This document shows positions 1 through 7,982 of a stretch of 64,000 bases of DNA, piece by piece (positions within the stretch are counted from its first letter, which is position 1; every line of letters begins with the position of its first letter). Origin of the DNA: Paenibacillus oryzisoli (GTDB lineage Bacteria; Bacillota; Bacilli; Paenibacillales; NBRC-103111). The notes under the pieces were generated by a model. It did no database searches, was not told the origin of the DNA, and saw nothing but the letters and a program-made list of their open reading frames with translations. The translations under genes were made by a program, and so were the position numbers. The stretch is from positions 124,001 to 188,000 of the forward strand of contig NZ_LYPB01000048.1 in the NCBI RefSeq assembly GCF_001653565.1, written 5' to 3'.

Positions 1-955
1 TTAAAACAGGACCGCCATACAAAAATCGATTTTCCCATTGCTTGCCATCAATCGTATCCACACGAACTCCGCCTGACTCGACGGAATAGGTATGAAATAT
101 TTGACCATTGCCTAAGTACAGACCTACATGAGTAATCGGCTCCGTCAAGACATTAATGCCATCGTAATCCGATGCTTTAGATCCTTTGTAGCTGCTGAAG
201 AACATGAGATCTCCGCGCTTTAACTTCGTCCAATCCTTCACAATTGATCCCAAGGATCTCACATAGCTGCCTTGCGCAGCAGAATCACTTGGCAAGGAAA
301 GTCGAAGCGCATCCCAGTACATCGTTTGCACAAAGTCTGAGCAATCAAACGTAGTAGGATCATTGCGAGTTGAGCCGAATTCATAAGGAGTACCCAGGTA
401 CGCTTGTCCCGCTTCAATTACCGCTTCAATCTCATCTGCTACAGGCATGTTTGGCTTCACTACGGTGAAGTCTGCCGTAATGTATTTGGAATTAGTGCTT
501 ATATACCCACTGACACCATCAGCATCTTTTACTTTATACCAGCTATCATTCACTTTATCTGTGACCAGGACTTCCTCGCCTTTGGCCAACATTCGAATAA
601 CTTTGGAACCTGAGCTAGCGTCAGAGGATGGTAAAGTACGGAAATTTACACCATACATGATTTGAGCATTACTAACTATCGCTATGTACTTACTGTTTGT
701 TGACACATATCCTCTTACACCTTGCGCATCCTTAATTTGGAACCAATTGGTAGTCGTATAATCAGTCACCGTGACCACTTCACCAGTTTTCAACATGCGG
801 ATAACGTTACTTGACGTACTGGCTTGATCTCGGAAGCTTACACCTGCTACAATTTGAGCTCTTGTCACGACCTTCTCATCAGCATGCGTTTCTTTGGGAA
901 GTAAAGCCATGAAGGATACTAGCAAGACCACAATCACCATTGTCAACTTATTCAT
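1..955 (-). CDS. Secreted SH3-SH3-NlpC/P60 cell-wall hydrolase, 3' end cut by window
   Basis: The reading frame runs off the left edge, so at least 318 residues are present. An N-terminal signal peptide (about residues 1-25, ending near THA) is followed by two bacterial SH3 repeats (about 27-90 and 95-160) and an NlpC/P60 (C40) catalytic domain from about 177. The expected catalytic triad is visible: Cys205 in a FDCSDFV motif, His276 in THVGLYLG and His288 in FHTYS. C40 enzymes are usually D,L-endopeptidases that cut peptidoglycan stem peptides outside the membrane, and SH3 repeats bind the wall. The ATG at 955 is preceded by GGAGGG at good spacing. A TATAAT-like box lies at 1004-1009 without a clear -35. 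It seems to be a single-gene unit. Exact substrate and growth or sporulation role are not shown. Confidence 0.93.
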   Translation of the reverse strand, partial: MNKLTMVIVVLLVSFMALLPKETHADEKVVTRAQIVAGVSFRDQASTSSNVIRMLKTGEVVTVTDYTTTNWFQIKDAQGVRGYVSTNSKYIAIVSNAQIMYGVNFRTLPSSDASSGSKVIRMLAKGEEVLVTDKVNDSWYKVKDADGVSGYISTNSKYITADFTVVKPNMPVADEIEAVIEAGQAYLGTPYEFGSTRNDPTTFDCSDFVQTMYWDALRLSLPSDSAAQGSYVRSLGSIVKDWTKLKRGDLMFFSSYKGSKASDYDGINVLTEPITHVGLYLGNGQIFHTYSVESGGVRVDTIDGKQWENRFLYGGPVL

Positions 956-1095
956 CGTCTTACCCTCCACCCTCTTGATGTTAAAATTTTCTTTCGTACC
1001 CTTATTATAGTTTGAGGGGGTCTAACGCGAATATAGGTGAATGGTAGCGATTCTTGCCATCACATGCGTGGCGAATAGCCTATTGACGGCTAGGT

Positions 1096-1392
1096 TTAAT
1101 TTTCCAATTTATGCGCTTCGGCTTTACGTGTTAAAGATGACCAAAACAGGCGCCATTGCGGGGAATTTTTGAGCTTTACATTCCCTAATTTCATCTCATT
1201 TTCTTCCAATTCTATAACATGCCAACTGTTGGGATCTAGAACGGCTTGCGATTCTAAAAAAGCTAAAGCGTGCTCGTTCGCTTCCTCTAGCTCATGCCAG
1301 AATTTTACACCATAGTATGCGAGTCCATAATGGTTAACGAGCGTAGTCGTATAAATCTGCCCAGACTCTTTCTGCTGCAGTACATAAGGCAT
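1096..1392 (-). CDS. Conserved-looking hypothetical protein, 98 aa
   Basis: I do not recognise this protein. The ATG at 1392 is chosen because GGAGGGGGAG lies just upstream; an in-frame start 10 codons earlier has no ribosome-binding site. The product is soluble, mixed in charge, and has no signal peptide, membrane segment or Cys pair. It carries several aromatic residues (NHYGLAYYGVKFWHE near 30-45; PQWRLFWSSL near the C-terminus). It lies about 90 bp downstream of the fused alpha-beta oxidoreductase gene, separated by a hairpin at 1416-1443. It could be co-transcribed by read-through or be independent. Codon use and the strong ribosome-binding site support a real gene, but function is unknown. 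Confidence 0.72.
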   Translation of the reverse strand: MPYVLQQKESGQIYTTTLVNHYGLAYYGVKFWHELEEANEHALAFLESQAVLDPNSWHVIELEENEMKLGNVKLKNSPQWRLFWSSLTRKAEAHKLEN

Positions 1393-1415
1393 CTTGCTCC
1401 CCCTCCTCATACGAA

Positions 1416-1443
1416 GGCCCATTCGCCATGATGGGAATGGGCC
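1416..1443. terminator. Hairpin after the alpha-beta oxidoreductase gene
   Basis: GGCCCATTC and GAATGGGCC form a 9-bp stem around a 10-nt loop. A T-rich tail (TTTGTTTG) follows on the plus strand only; on the minus strand the tail is TTCGTAT. Minus-strand termination may therefore be partial, allowing read-through into the 98-residue gene. Confidence 0.5.
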
Positions 1444-1484
1444 TTTGTTTGTAATCGAGCTTCACAGTTCATGGTTACATCATC

Positions 1485-3788
1485 TTATAAATACGCATTC
1501 TCATGTTTCGCTTTCAGCATATTCCAACGGCGCTCAACTTCGGTCTCGAACGTTTTCAGTGAACCCTCATATTCGGGCTTCGTAAGATGTTTCGTTTTCC
1601 CCATCGTTTTCAACCAATCCGATAGCGGGATCTTCTTACTCTTATCTTCTGGATTATAGGTAATCGAAGTTACGCCATGCTCCACTTCATAGAGCGGGAA
1701 GAAACAAGAATCTACCGCAGCACCGACGATGTTGGAACCCTCTTGGTCATCAGACAGCCAGTTCAATGGACATGCAATGAGAATCTTGCCATACACTAAC
1801 CCCTCATGCTGCGCATACCATTGCGCCTTCGCCGCTTTCTTGACCAAGTCTTGCGGATACGCCTCGGACCCCGTAAAGACATACGGAATATGCGTCGCTG
1901 CCATAATTTGCGCAGTATCCTTATGATGAAATACCTTGCCGCCTTGATGTTTACCTACATTGGAAGTCGATGTCCGATGGCCCATAGGCGTTGAATACGA
2001 CAACTGTGCACCTGTATTCATGTACCCTTCATTATCGTACTCAAGAATAATCATTTTATGATTCCGCAGAGCAGCGCCGATTGCTGGCCCCATACCGATA
2101 TCCATACCGCCATCGCCTGTGATCATAACGAAGGTAAAGTCATCTTTCAATCCCAAGTGATCAAGTTCACCGCGACGCTTCCGCTCCCAGAACATCTCTA
2201 CAACACCTGACAGGGTTGCTGCCCCATTCTGGAACAAATTGTGAATGTAAGTGGCCTTATGAGCCGAGTACGGATAACCCGTTGTTACAACCATCGCACA
2301 ACCTGTATGGAAGATAGAGACAATATCTCCCTCTATGCCTTTGAAAAACAGTTCGAGTCCTGAGAAAATTCCGCAGCCAGGACAAGCACCATGACCTGGC
2401 GCAATTCGCTTCGGTTTTTTCGTCAAGGAACGCAGCGGTGGTATGCGTACATTTAATTTCCCCGTATTCTCATCTGGCGTAACCGTGATGAGACCCGTCT
2501 TCAGGTCTTCATACTTCATGGGCGTCAATACCCGCTTCGGCGCTTTCGATGGATCCCCCGGCGTATGGCCGTAGTAATCGAAAGGCACGTCAACCTTGCC
2601 GCTCTCCATCGCGTCAATGGCGAATTGGAACAGATTATGCCCATCCTCGGCATAAAAGTCTTTACCACCTAAGCCATAGATTCGGCTTATAACAAGCGTG
2701 TCCTTGTTCCCATGCGTGAACAATGCCGCTTTAATTTCATTGACCATGTTGCCGCCATGTCCGCCATAAGAGTCCGCGCGATCGCCAACCGTGATCGCTT
2801 TGACATTCTTCAGCGCTTCAGCGATCCGCTGCGCTGGGAAAGGTCGGATGAGGTTCGGTGCAATCGAACCAGCTTTAATGCCCTTCTCGCGAAGCTGGTC
2901 GACGACATCTTTGATGATTTCGGATGCCGAATTCATCAGGAATACCGCGACTTCCGCGTCTTCCATCCGATACAATTCTAGAATCGGATAGTCACGACCC
3001 GTCAAATCGGCATACTCCTGCCGAATGCGGTCGTATACGCCTTCGGCGTTATACATCGCCACCGACTGTTGATAACAATTATTAATGTAATCCGGCTCAT
3101 TCATATAAGGTCCGACAGTAATCGGATTATTACGATCCAAGGTATCTGGATAGCCCTGTGGCTTCTCACCTACGAAAGCCTGCACATCAGCCCGATGTGC
3201 GAAGGTTTGCACTCTGCGCTTCTGGTGAGAGGTGAAATATCCATCGGATGCGACCATAACTGGCAAACGCACCTCAGGATCCTCTGCTAATTTGAGCGCC
3301 ATAATATTCATATCATAGACGGCTTGCGGGTCACGACACATCACGATCGGCCATCCCGTATTCAAGGCATAATAAAGGTCGGAATGATCGCCATGAATGT
3401 TCAGAGGCCCCGAAACGGAACGGCATACCAAATTCAGCACCATCGGAAATCGAGTCCCCGATTGTACCGGCATTTGCTCCAACATATACAAATAACCGTT
3501 GGCGCTCGTCGCGTTAAATACGCGGCCGCCAGCAGTTGATGCGCCATAACATATGCCTGCTGAACCATGTTCACCGTCGGCAGGGATTAATACAATATCA
3601 TGCTGTCCGTTAGACTTCATGAGATCTAGAAATTGAGCTACTTCTGTCGATGGTGAAATCGGAAAGTATCCCATAATATGATAATTAATTTGATGCGCCG
3701 CATAGGCAGCCATCTCATTCCCTGATTCGTATACGATGCGCTGTTCGACTTTGGCTAGCTCTAATTCCTGCTTAATATCAATGGCCAT
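1485..3788 (-). CDS. 2-oxoacid:ferredoxin oxidoreductase, fused alpha-beta chain (PorA-PorB type)
   Basis: A 767-residue fusion. The N-terminal half (about 15-420) matches the alpha subunit of 2-oxoacid:acceptor oxidoreductases. The C-terminal half (about 455-700) matches the thiamine-diphosphate-binding beta subunit: GDG at 558-560 followed by N586 and N591 forms the TPP/Mg site. Cys469, Cys472 (CPGC), Cys497 and Cys673 match the four ligands of the beta-chain [4Fe-4S] cluster. Family reaction: oxidative decarboxylation of a 2-oxoacid (pyruvate or a related acid) to acyl-CoA with reduction of ferredoxin. The partner chain carrying gamma and delta domains is encoded 34 bp upstream, so the pair makes a complete four-domain enzyme. 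An AGGGTGG precedes the ATG. Substrate cannot be decided from sequence alone; pyruvate is the default guess. Confidence 0.93.
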   Translation of the reverse strand: MAIDIKQELELAKVEQRIVYESGNEMAAYAAHQINYHIMGYFPISPSTEVAQFLDLMKSNGQHDIVLIPADGEHGSAGICYGASTAGGRVFNATSANGYLYMLEQMPVQSGTRFPMVLNLVCRSVSGPLNIHGDHSDLYYALNTGWPIVMCRDPQAVYDMNIMALKLAEDPEVRLPVMVASDGYFTSHQKRRVQTFAHRADVQAFVGEKPQGYPDTLDRNNPITVGPYMNEPDYINNCYQQSVAMYNAEGVYDRIRQEYADLTGRDYPILELYRMEDAEVAVFLMNSASEIIKDVVDQLREKGIKAGSIAPNLIRPFPAQRIAEALKNVKAITVGDRADSYGGHGGNMVNEIKAALFTHGNKDTLVISRIYGLGGKDFYAEDGHNLFQFAIDAMESGKVDVPFDYYGHTPGDPSKAPKRVLTPMKYEDLKTGLITVTPDENTGKLNVRIPPLRSLTKKPKRIAPGHGACPGCGIFSGLELFFKGIEGDIVSIFHTGCAMVVTTGYPYSAHKATYIHNLFQNGAATLSGVVEMFWERKRRGELDHLGLKDDFTFVMITGDGGMDIGMGPAIGAALRNHKMIILEYDNEGYMNTGAQLSYSTPMGHRTSTSNVGKHQGGKVFHHKDTAQIMAATHIPYVFTGSEAYPQDLVKKAAKAQWYAQHEGLVYGKILIACPLNWLSDDQEGSNIVGAAVDSCFFPLYEVEHGVTSITYNPEDKSKKIPLSDWLKTMGKTKHLTKPEYEGSLKTFETEVERRWNMLKAKHENAYL

Positions 3789-3822
3789 GCGTGTAGTTCC
3801 ACCCTTCTCCCATAAATACTCT

Positions 3823-4833
3823 CTAAGAGTTTATAGCTAGATTGAATCGATGAGGCATGCGATTCTGATCCGCATAACCATCTTCTTCACGCTCACTGGA
3901 GAGCGCATCGGTTGGACAAGCTTGTACACATTTAAGGCAACCTTTACAGTATTGATAGTCTATGCCTTGCAGGAACATTTGGGGACGGCCTTTTTTATCA
4001 GGGAGCTCATCCCACACAAAACAAAAGTCAGGACATACATTATCACAAGATGCGCAGTGAATACAGGAATCTTCATGAAAATGTGGCATCATCCCTGCTC
4101 GAGAAATGCTCAAATCTTTGAGAATACTATTACCTGGGTTCGTAACGACTCCCCCGATAGGTTGTGTAGCAAAGCCCAGAACTGGTGTATCATACCGAAC
4201 AAAGTCTGGCATAGTTTCACCTTCTGGAAGCGTATACGTTTGGAAAACGACTTCGTTAAATCCACGATCGAATGTACGTAATGCGGGTGCAACAGCTAGT
4301 GGGTATTTCTTCTCTAAAGACTTTCTAATAACGCCTCGCATAACATCCGGATCTAGAAAATCACACAATCGGAACATGGCTCCTAACATGGCCATATTTA
4401 CACGATTCTTTTCTTCGAGCGAGATACCAATTGCATCAATTACTGCAATCGTTCCTCCTCTAAGCTTCATCTTCTCTTTCAATTCATCAGGCGTTTTCGT
4501 TGAATTTACTAACACGGTACTATCTTCATAAATGCCACTGATAACGTTTACAGTTTTGGAAAGAGACTCATGAAAAACACCTACAACATGCGGTCGTTCA
4601 ACGGGCGATGTATCCCGAATCTTCGTATCCATGTCACAAAATCGAATGTGTGCTTTTACTGCCGATCCTTTCTTCTCAGATCCATAGGATGAGAAACTGA
4701 CACCGTTCAAACCAACGCCAACGACTCCTGCTTCAGCCAGCATTTTACCCGCCAGATTCGCGCCTAGACCGCCGATGGATTCCAGTCTTATCTCGAAGAA
4801 TCCGAGATCGTTCAATTTAGGTAAAGTTACCAT
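3823..4833 (-). CDS. 2-oxoacid:ferredoxin oxidoreductase, fused gamma-delta chain (PorG-PorD type)
   Basis: 336 residues. Residues 10-190 form the gamma domain of 2-oxoacid:acceptor oxidoreductases (GGLGANLAGKML near 21-32). Residues 245-315 form a two-cluster ferredoxin (delta) domain with Cys257/260/263/267 and Cys296/299/302/306, both CxxCxxCxxxCP. This chain would pass electrons from the alpha-beta chain to external ferredoxin. The ATG at 4833 is chosen for the AAAGGAG 9 nt upstream; an in-frame ATG 10 codons earlier lacks one. It precedes the alpha-beta gene by 34 bp in the same operon. Splitting the enzyme into gamma-delta plus alpha-beta chains differs from both the common four-subunit and the single-chain forms. 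Confidence 0.92.
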   Translation of the reverse strand: MVTLPKLNDLGFFEIRLESIGGLGANLAGKMLAEAGVVGVGLNGVSFSSYGSEKKGSAVKAHIRFCDMDTKIRDTSPVERPHVVGVFHESLSKTVNVISGIYEDSTVLVNSTKTPDELKEKMKLRGGTIAVIDAIGISLEEKNRVNMAMLGAMFRLCDFLDPDVMRGVIRKSLEKKYPLAVAPALRTFDRGFNEVVFQTYTLPEGETMPDFVRYDTPVLGFATQPIGGVVTNPGNSILKDLSISRAGMMPHFHEDSCIHCASCDNVCPDFCFVWDELPDKKGRPQMFLQGIDYQYCKGCLKCVQACPTDALSSEREEDGYADQNRMPHRFNLAINS

Positions 4834-4946
4834 GCTTGGTCTCCTTTCAAAAATGAACCGCATATAGAGAGAATAGTGTGAATAATAAATCTACTATTAT
4901 TGTAACAAGAAATGGCTGGTAATCAACCTTTTTTTAAATTGGCCAT

Positions 4947-5114
4947 TTAAAGCAAGTAATCCATGATTAAACCACACTTCCCCAAATAAAAACTCAGTGA
5001 TTCCCGTTCGATTTCGATGTCCTTTTGCCTCTCCTCGCAATCTTCACAAACGTCTACATAATCGTCTTCAATCGGATTAAACACAACACCGCACACCTGT
5101 GAGCACAACCGCAT
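4947..5114 (-). CDS. Small Cys-rich protein, 55 aa, unknown function
   Basis: Found by reading the minus strand directly. It is an ATG frame of 55 codons with a GAGGAGAG ribosome-binding site upstream. The product carries Cys4, Cys8, Cys23, Cys26 and Cys47. The spacing CxxxC-x14-CxxC suggests a small metal-binding (zinc-ribbon-like) fold, followed by an acidic/basic helix (about 27-40) and a hydrophobic C-terminus. It lies between the gamma-delta oxidoreductase gene (same strand, downstream) and the divergent histidine kinase gene. No family is recognised. A longer overlapping frame at 5054-5335 on the same strand lacks a ribosome-binding site and is judged spurious. The call rests on the ribosome-binding site and the patterned cysteines. 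Confidence 0.6.
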   Translation of the reverse strand: MRLCSQVCGVVFNPIEDDYVDVCEDCEERQKDIEIERESLSFYLGKCGLIMDYLL

Positions 5115-5251
5115 TCACATCTCTCCTCGGCTTCAAATCCTTCCATATTGTAAACGTTTGCAAGTAAGGTTTTCTTTATTATACAGCGGTTTATACAACA
5201 TTGACCATAAGTCTTTATCAAATCTTTAGCATACCAAATGGACTCTTCTAC

Positions 5252-5279
5252 TTGATTCATAACGCATTTGTGAGATAAT
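5252..5279 (+). promoter_or_regulatory. Sigma-A-type promoter for the histidine kinase
   Basis: TTGATT at 5252-5257 and GATAAT at 5274-5279 are separated by 16 bp. The TTG start of the kinase is about 48 bp downstream of the -10 box. Confidence 0.5.
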
Positions 5280-5326
5280 GTAGAAATAATTACTAGATTG
5301 TCGAAATATGGAAAGGATGCATAGGA

Positions 5327-6574
5327 TTGCTTCATTTCATTATAGCTAATGAATTACAAAACCTTTTCTATATCATGAGTGCTGCTCTGCTCCACCTCAT
5401 TCTTGCTCCTCATTTCATACATAAAGAACAACATTTCAATCTCTTCTTCTCCTTAATTCTTGGAAGCTTCATCTTCCTATACTGGAACTTTGGCGATATT
5501 GATCCCTTAATCTACTCCTTACAATTAGTTCCGGTCTGTTTGCTTTTTGTGACACTAGGTATTGGCATTGCGCCTTCTATCATGACATGGATCATCTTTA
5601 ATATTGGATGCATGTTCGTACTGAATTACTATTGGGAGCCAGCGCTTCTAAGCAGCACTTTCTTATTAATGTTAGGAATTCTAGTTCGAAATCGTGTAAC
5701 TAACTCAGATTTGAAAGTGAAACTTCTGTATGCAACTGGAATCCTCATCATTTATGAATTATTGTATGCACCACTTGCTCCTTATGCCTTAGCAGCATTT
5801 TCTTTATACACTGGCTTTGTATTAGCCCTAGCTTTTATCTCGTTATGGATTATGATTACTTTACTTCATTTTATTAACAAATATGAGATCCAAAGAACAC
5901 ATATCACTCATCTGGAGAAAAATCGTACGCTCGCTGAGTTATCGGCAACAATATCACATGAAATTCGAAATCCTCTCACATCTACCCGTGGATTTATACA
6001 ACTACTCGCAAGATCAGATCTTACTACATTGGATCGTAGACGGTATGTGGATCATGCCTTATCTGGCGTGGACCAAGCTATCACAATATTGACCGATTTC
6101 CTTAACTATGCGAAGCCCCCCCTAGACATGAAGGAGCAGCTTGATATTAAAGAAGAATTAGAACATACAATTCGATTTATTACTCCCTACGCAAATGATT
6201 TTCAAATTACTATCGATATTCTGCATGAATGTGAAACACCACTTTATATTCTCGGTGAGTCTCAAAAGCTGCGGCAATGTTTATTGAACCTTATTAAGAA
6301 TGCAATTGAGTCTATGCCCAATGGCGGAAGGCTATCGTTACGAACTTGTAAACATCCGAGCGCCGTACAGATCTCGATTACCGACACGGGGGTTGGCATG
6401 TCCGAGAAGCAACTAAACTCCTTGGGTAAACCTTTCTACACGACCAAACAACACGGTACAGGACTTGGTCTTGTTGTCGTCATGAGTCTCATTAAGAAAA
6501 TGAATGGTAAGATTTCATTCACAAGCTCCCTCAATCGCGGAACGCAATGTTCTATTATTTTCCAACAATACTGA
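5327..6574 (+). CDS. Membrane sensor histidine kinase, sporulation-kinase-like, orphan
   Basis: 415 residues from a TTG start preceded by AAAGGA 9 nt upstream. The N-terminal half (about 10-185) is a run of roughly six hydrophobic segments with little extracytoplasmic sequence. The HisKA dimerisation domain follows with His211 in SHEIRNPL as the phospho-acceptor. The HATPase domain shows an N-box (NLIKNAIES, 321-329), G1 (DTGVG, 353-357) and G2 (GTGLGL, 377-382). Overall layout resembles Bacillus kinases such as KinB that feed the Spo0F/Spo0A phosphorelay. No response regulator gene is adjacent, consistent with phosphorelay input, but that is inference. This is the only gene on the plus strand in the window, convergent with the phosphatase gene and separated from it by a shared hairpin. 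Ligand unknown. Confidence 0.9.
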   Translation: MLHFIIANELQNLFYIMSAALLHLILAPHFIHKEQHFNLFFSLILGSFIFLYWNFGDIDPLIYSLQLVPVCLLFVTLGIGIAPSIMTWIIFNIGCMFVLNYYWEPALLSSTFLLMLGILVRNRVTNSDLKVKLLYATGILIIYELLYAPLAPYALAAFSLYTGFVLALAFISLWIMITLLHFINKYEIQRTHITHLEKNRTLAELSATISHEIRNPLTSTRGFIQLLARSDLTTLDRRRYVDHALSGVDQAITILTDFLNYAKPPLDMKEQLDIKEELEHTIRFITPYANDFQITIDILHECETPLYILGESQKLRQCLLNLIKNAIESMPNGGRLSLRTCKHPSAVQISITDTGVGMSEKQLNSLGKPFYTTKQHGTGLGLVVVMSLIKKMNGKISFTSSLNRGTQCSIIFQQY

Positions 6575-6583
6575 ACATAACGC

Positions 6584-6630
6584 AAAAGCAAGCTAGACAA
6601 GAGATAGTCTCTTAACTAGCTTGCTTTTTC
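6584..6630. terminator. Bidirectional terminator between converging genes
   Basis: AAAAGCAAGCTAG and CTAGCTTGCTTTT form a 13-bp stem, with T-rich tails on both strands. It serves the histidine kinase on the plus strand and the tyrosine phosphatase gene on the minus strand. Confidence 0.85.
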
Positions 6631-6645
6631 TCTGTTGTATGCCTC

Positions 6646-7134
6646 TTACTTAATCAGTCCATGTTGATCCACAATATGCGTAAGTAACCGACTACAACTT
6701 TCTTCAACCATATCATACACTTCTTGAAATTTACCCGTATAGTATGGATCGGGAACTTCACTAAGGGCTTCATTACAAGAAAAATCCAATAATTTATGTA
6801 TGGAGGCGCGCTTTTCACTACCAATAAATTCTGGTGCAAATGAAGCAAGATTGACGATATTACTTTCATCCATTGCGATGATATATGTAAATTGATGGAA
6901 ATCATCTGGACGTACTTGTCTGGCTTTCATGCCCTCATAACTAATCTGATAATGGTCAAGAATATCTCGTGTTCCTTGATGTGGAGGATGACCAATATGC
7001 CAATCCCCAGTACCTGCTGAATCAATTGCAATGACATCTTCAAGAGCGGCTTCCTTTACTTGATGACGAAACACCGCTTCCGCCATAGGTGACCGGCAAA
7101 TATTGCCCAAACAAACGAACAAGACCTTAATCAT
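6646..7134 (-). CDS. Low-molecular-weight protein tyrosine phosphatase
   Basis: 162 residues, the usual length. The P-loop Cys8-x5-Arg14 (CLGNICRS) sits at the N-terminus, and the general acid Asp129 lies in DPYY at 129-132, both diagnostic of this cytoplasmic family. Family members dephosphorylate protein phosphotyrosine (in Firmicutes also linked to phosphoarginine and stress control, e.g. YwlE/YfkJ); the target here is not known. Its ATG overlaps the stop codon of the upstream ABC ATPase gene by 4 bp, so the two are translationally coupled. That coupling to an orphan ATPase is unusual and may hint at a shared process. The shared terminator at 6584-6630 ends the unit. Confidence 0.93.
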   Translation of the reverse strand: MIKVLFVCLGNICRSPMAEAVFRHQVKEAALEDVIAIDSAGTGDWHIGHPPHQGTRDILDHYQISYEGMKARQVRPDDFHQFTYIIAMDESNIVNLASFAPEFIGSEKRASIHKLLDFSCNEALSEVPDPYYTGKFQEVYDMVEESCSRLLTHIVDQHGLIK

Positions 7135-7865
7135 ATTTGACCAAATACAAGCATTTTTTCATTTAACGTGAGCGGTCTAGCTGGAATGTCCAGTACAATT
7201 CTACCTTCGGAAACTCCCCAAATACGTGTGGCAAATCGTTCGGCAAGTTCTACCTTATGTAAAGTTGCAATGACAGTCATGTTCCGGTCTTTGCACAACG
7301 ACTTCAAATCTTGCAAAATGTACTCGGTAGACTTCGGATCAAGACCAGATACTGGCTCATCGGCCACTAGCACCTTAGGGCCAAGAATTAATGCTTTGGC
7401 AATGGCAACACGTTGCTGCTCACCACCGCTAAGCTGACCAACCTTCTTTTCACCTTTATCCAGAAGACCAACTTTCTCTAAGAAGTCCATACTGTCAATC
7501 TTCTCATTACGCGACGATAATCCTGTAACCATTCGAAGTGGAGCTTGATATACCCTACCCATCAATACGTTTTTGACAGCGCTTTTATTCCGATTTAGAA
7601 AGGGTTTCTCTTCTAGGTATGCAAAATCCTTGCCCAATTTGAAACGATCCCACGGACCTGGCTTCGTTATATCATTCGAGTTATATATGAGCTGACCGCT
7701 TGTCCATTTCTCTTGATGACTAATACAACGAAGCAGCGTTGTTTTCCCACTACCGCTGCTGCCGATTACCGCGATGAATTCTCCAGCATCTACTTGAAAG
7801 CTAATTTGCGATAAGACCTGATTGTCCGGAGGGAATACTTTACTCAAATTTCGAACTGTCAGCAT
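7131..7865 (-). CDS. ABC transporter ATP-binding protein (PhnC-like), no permease nearby
   Basis: 244 residues. Walker A GSSGSGKTT (35-43), signature LSGGEQ (145-150), Walker B VLVADEP (165-171) and H-loop His203 are intact. It most resembles phosphonate/amino-acid-importer ATPases. Where family members carry a Q-loop glutamine, this protein reads AYLEEKPFL (82-90), so the conserved Gln appears to be replaced by Glu. No membrane permease or binding protein gene is adjacent. The stop codon overlaps the start of the tyrosine phosphatase gene. A GAAGGAG lies 7 nt before the ATG. It could power a permease encoded elsewhere or act as a non-transport ABC ATPase; the sequence does not decide. Confidence 0.88.
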   Translation of the reverse strand: MLTVRNLSKVFPPDNQVLSQISFQVDAGEFIAVIGSSGSGKTTLLRCISHQEKWTSGQLIYNSNDITKPGPWDRFKLGKDFAYLEEKPFLNRNKSAVKNVLMGRVYQAPLRMVTGLSSRNEKIDSMDFLEKVGLLDKGEKKVGQLSGGEQQRVAIAKALILGPKVLVADEPVSGLDPKSTEYILQDLKSLCKDRNMTVIATLHKVELAERFATRIWGVSEGRIVLDIPARPLTLNEKMLVFGQI

Positions 7866-7912
7866 AACTACTCTCCTTCACATAAGCCTAGTGGTCATTC
7901 ATCTGAAATAGT

Positions 7913-7960
7913 AAATCGCCGCTCAACTTGGGCCGTTGGACTGCTCGTTGAGGGCGATTT
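7913..7960 (-). terminator. Hairpin between ricA and the ABC ATPase gene
   Basis: AAATCGCC-CTCAAC pairs with GTTGAG-C-GGCGATTT around a 19-nt loop, just after the ricA stop. The U-tract is poor (TTTACTATTTC), so it may be a leaky terminator or an RNA-stabilising hairpin. Confidence 0.45.
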
Positions 7961-7982
7961 CCTTCTCATCTACATGGTCCAA

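Noticed and set aside
1021..1095. Terminator hairpin after the 98-residue gene (TAGCC/GGCTA; GTGATGG/CCATTCAC)
   Set aside because: Stems are short or bulged and lack a U-tract on the relevant strand.
5054..5335. 93-codon minus-strand frame across the kinase promoter
   Set aside because: Overlaps the 55-codon Cys-rich gene in another frame, has no ribosome-binding site and covers the histidine kinase promoter.
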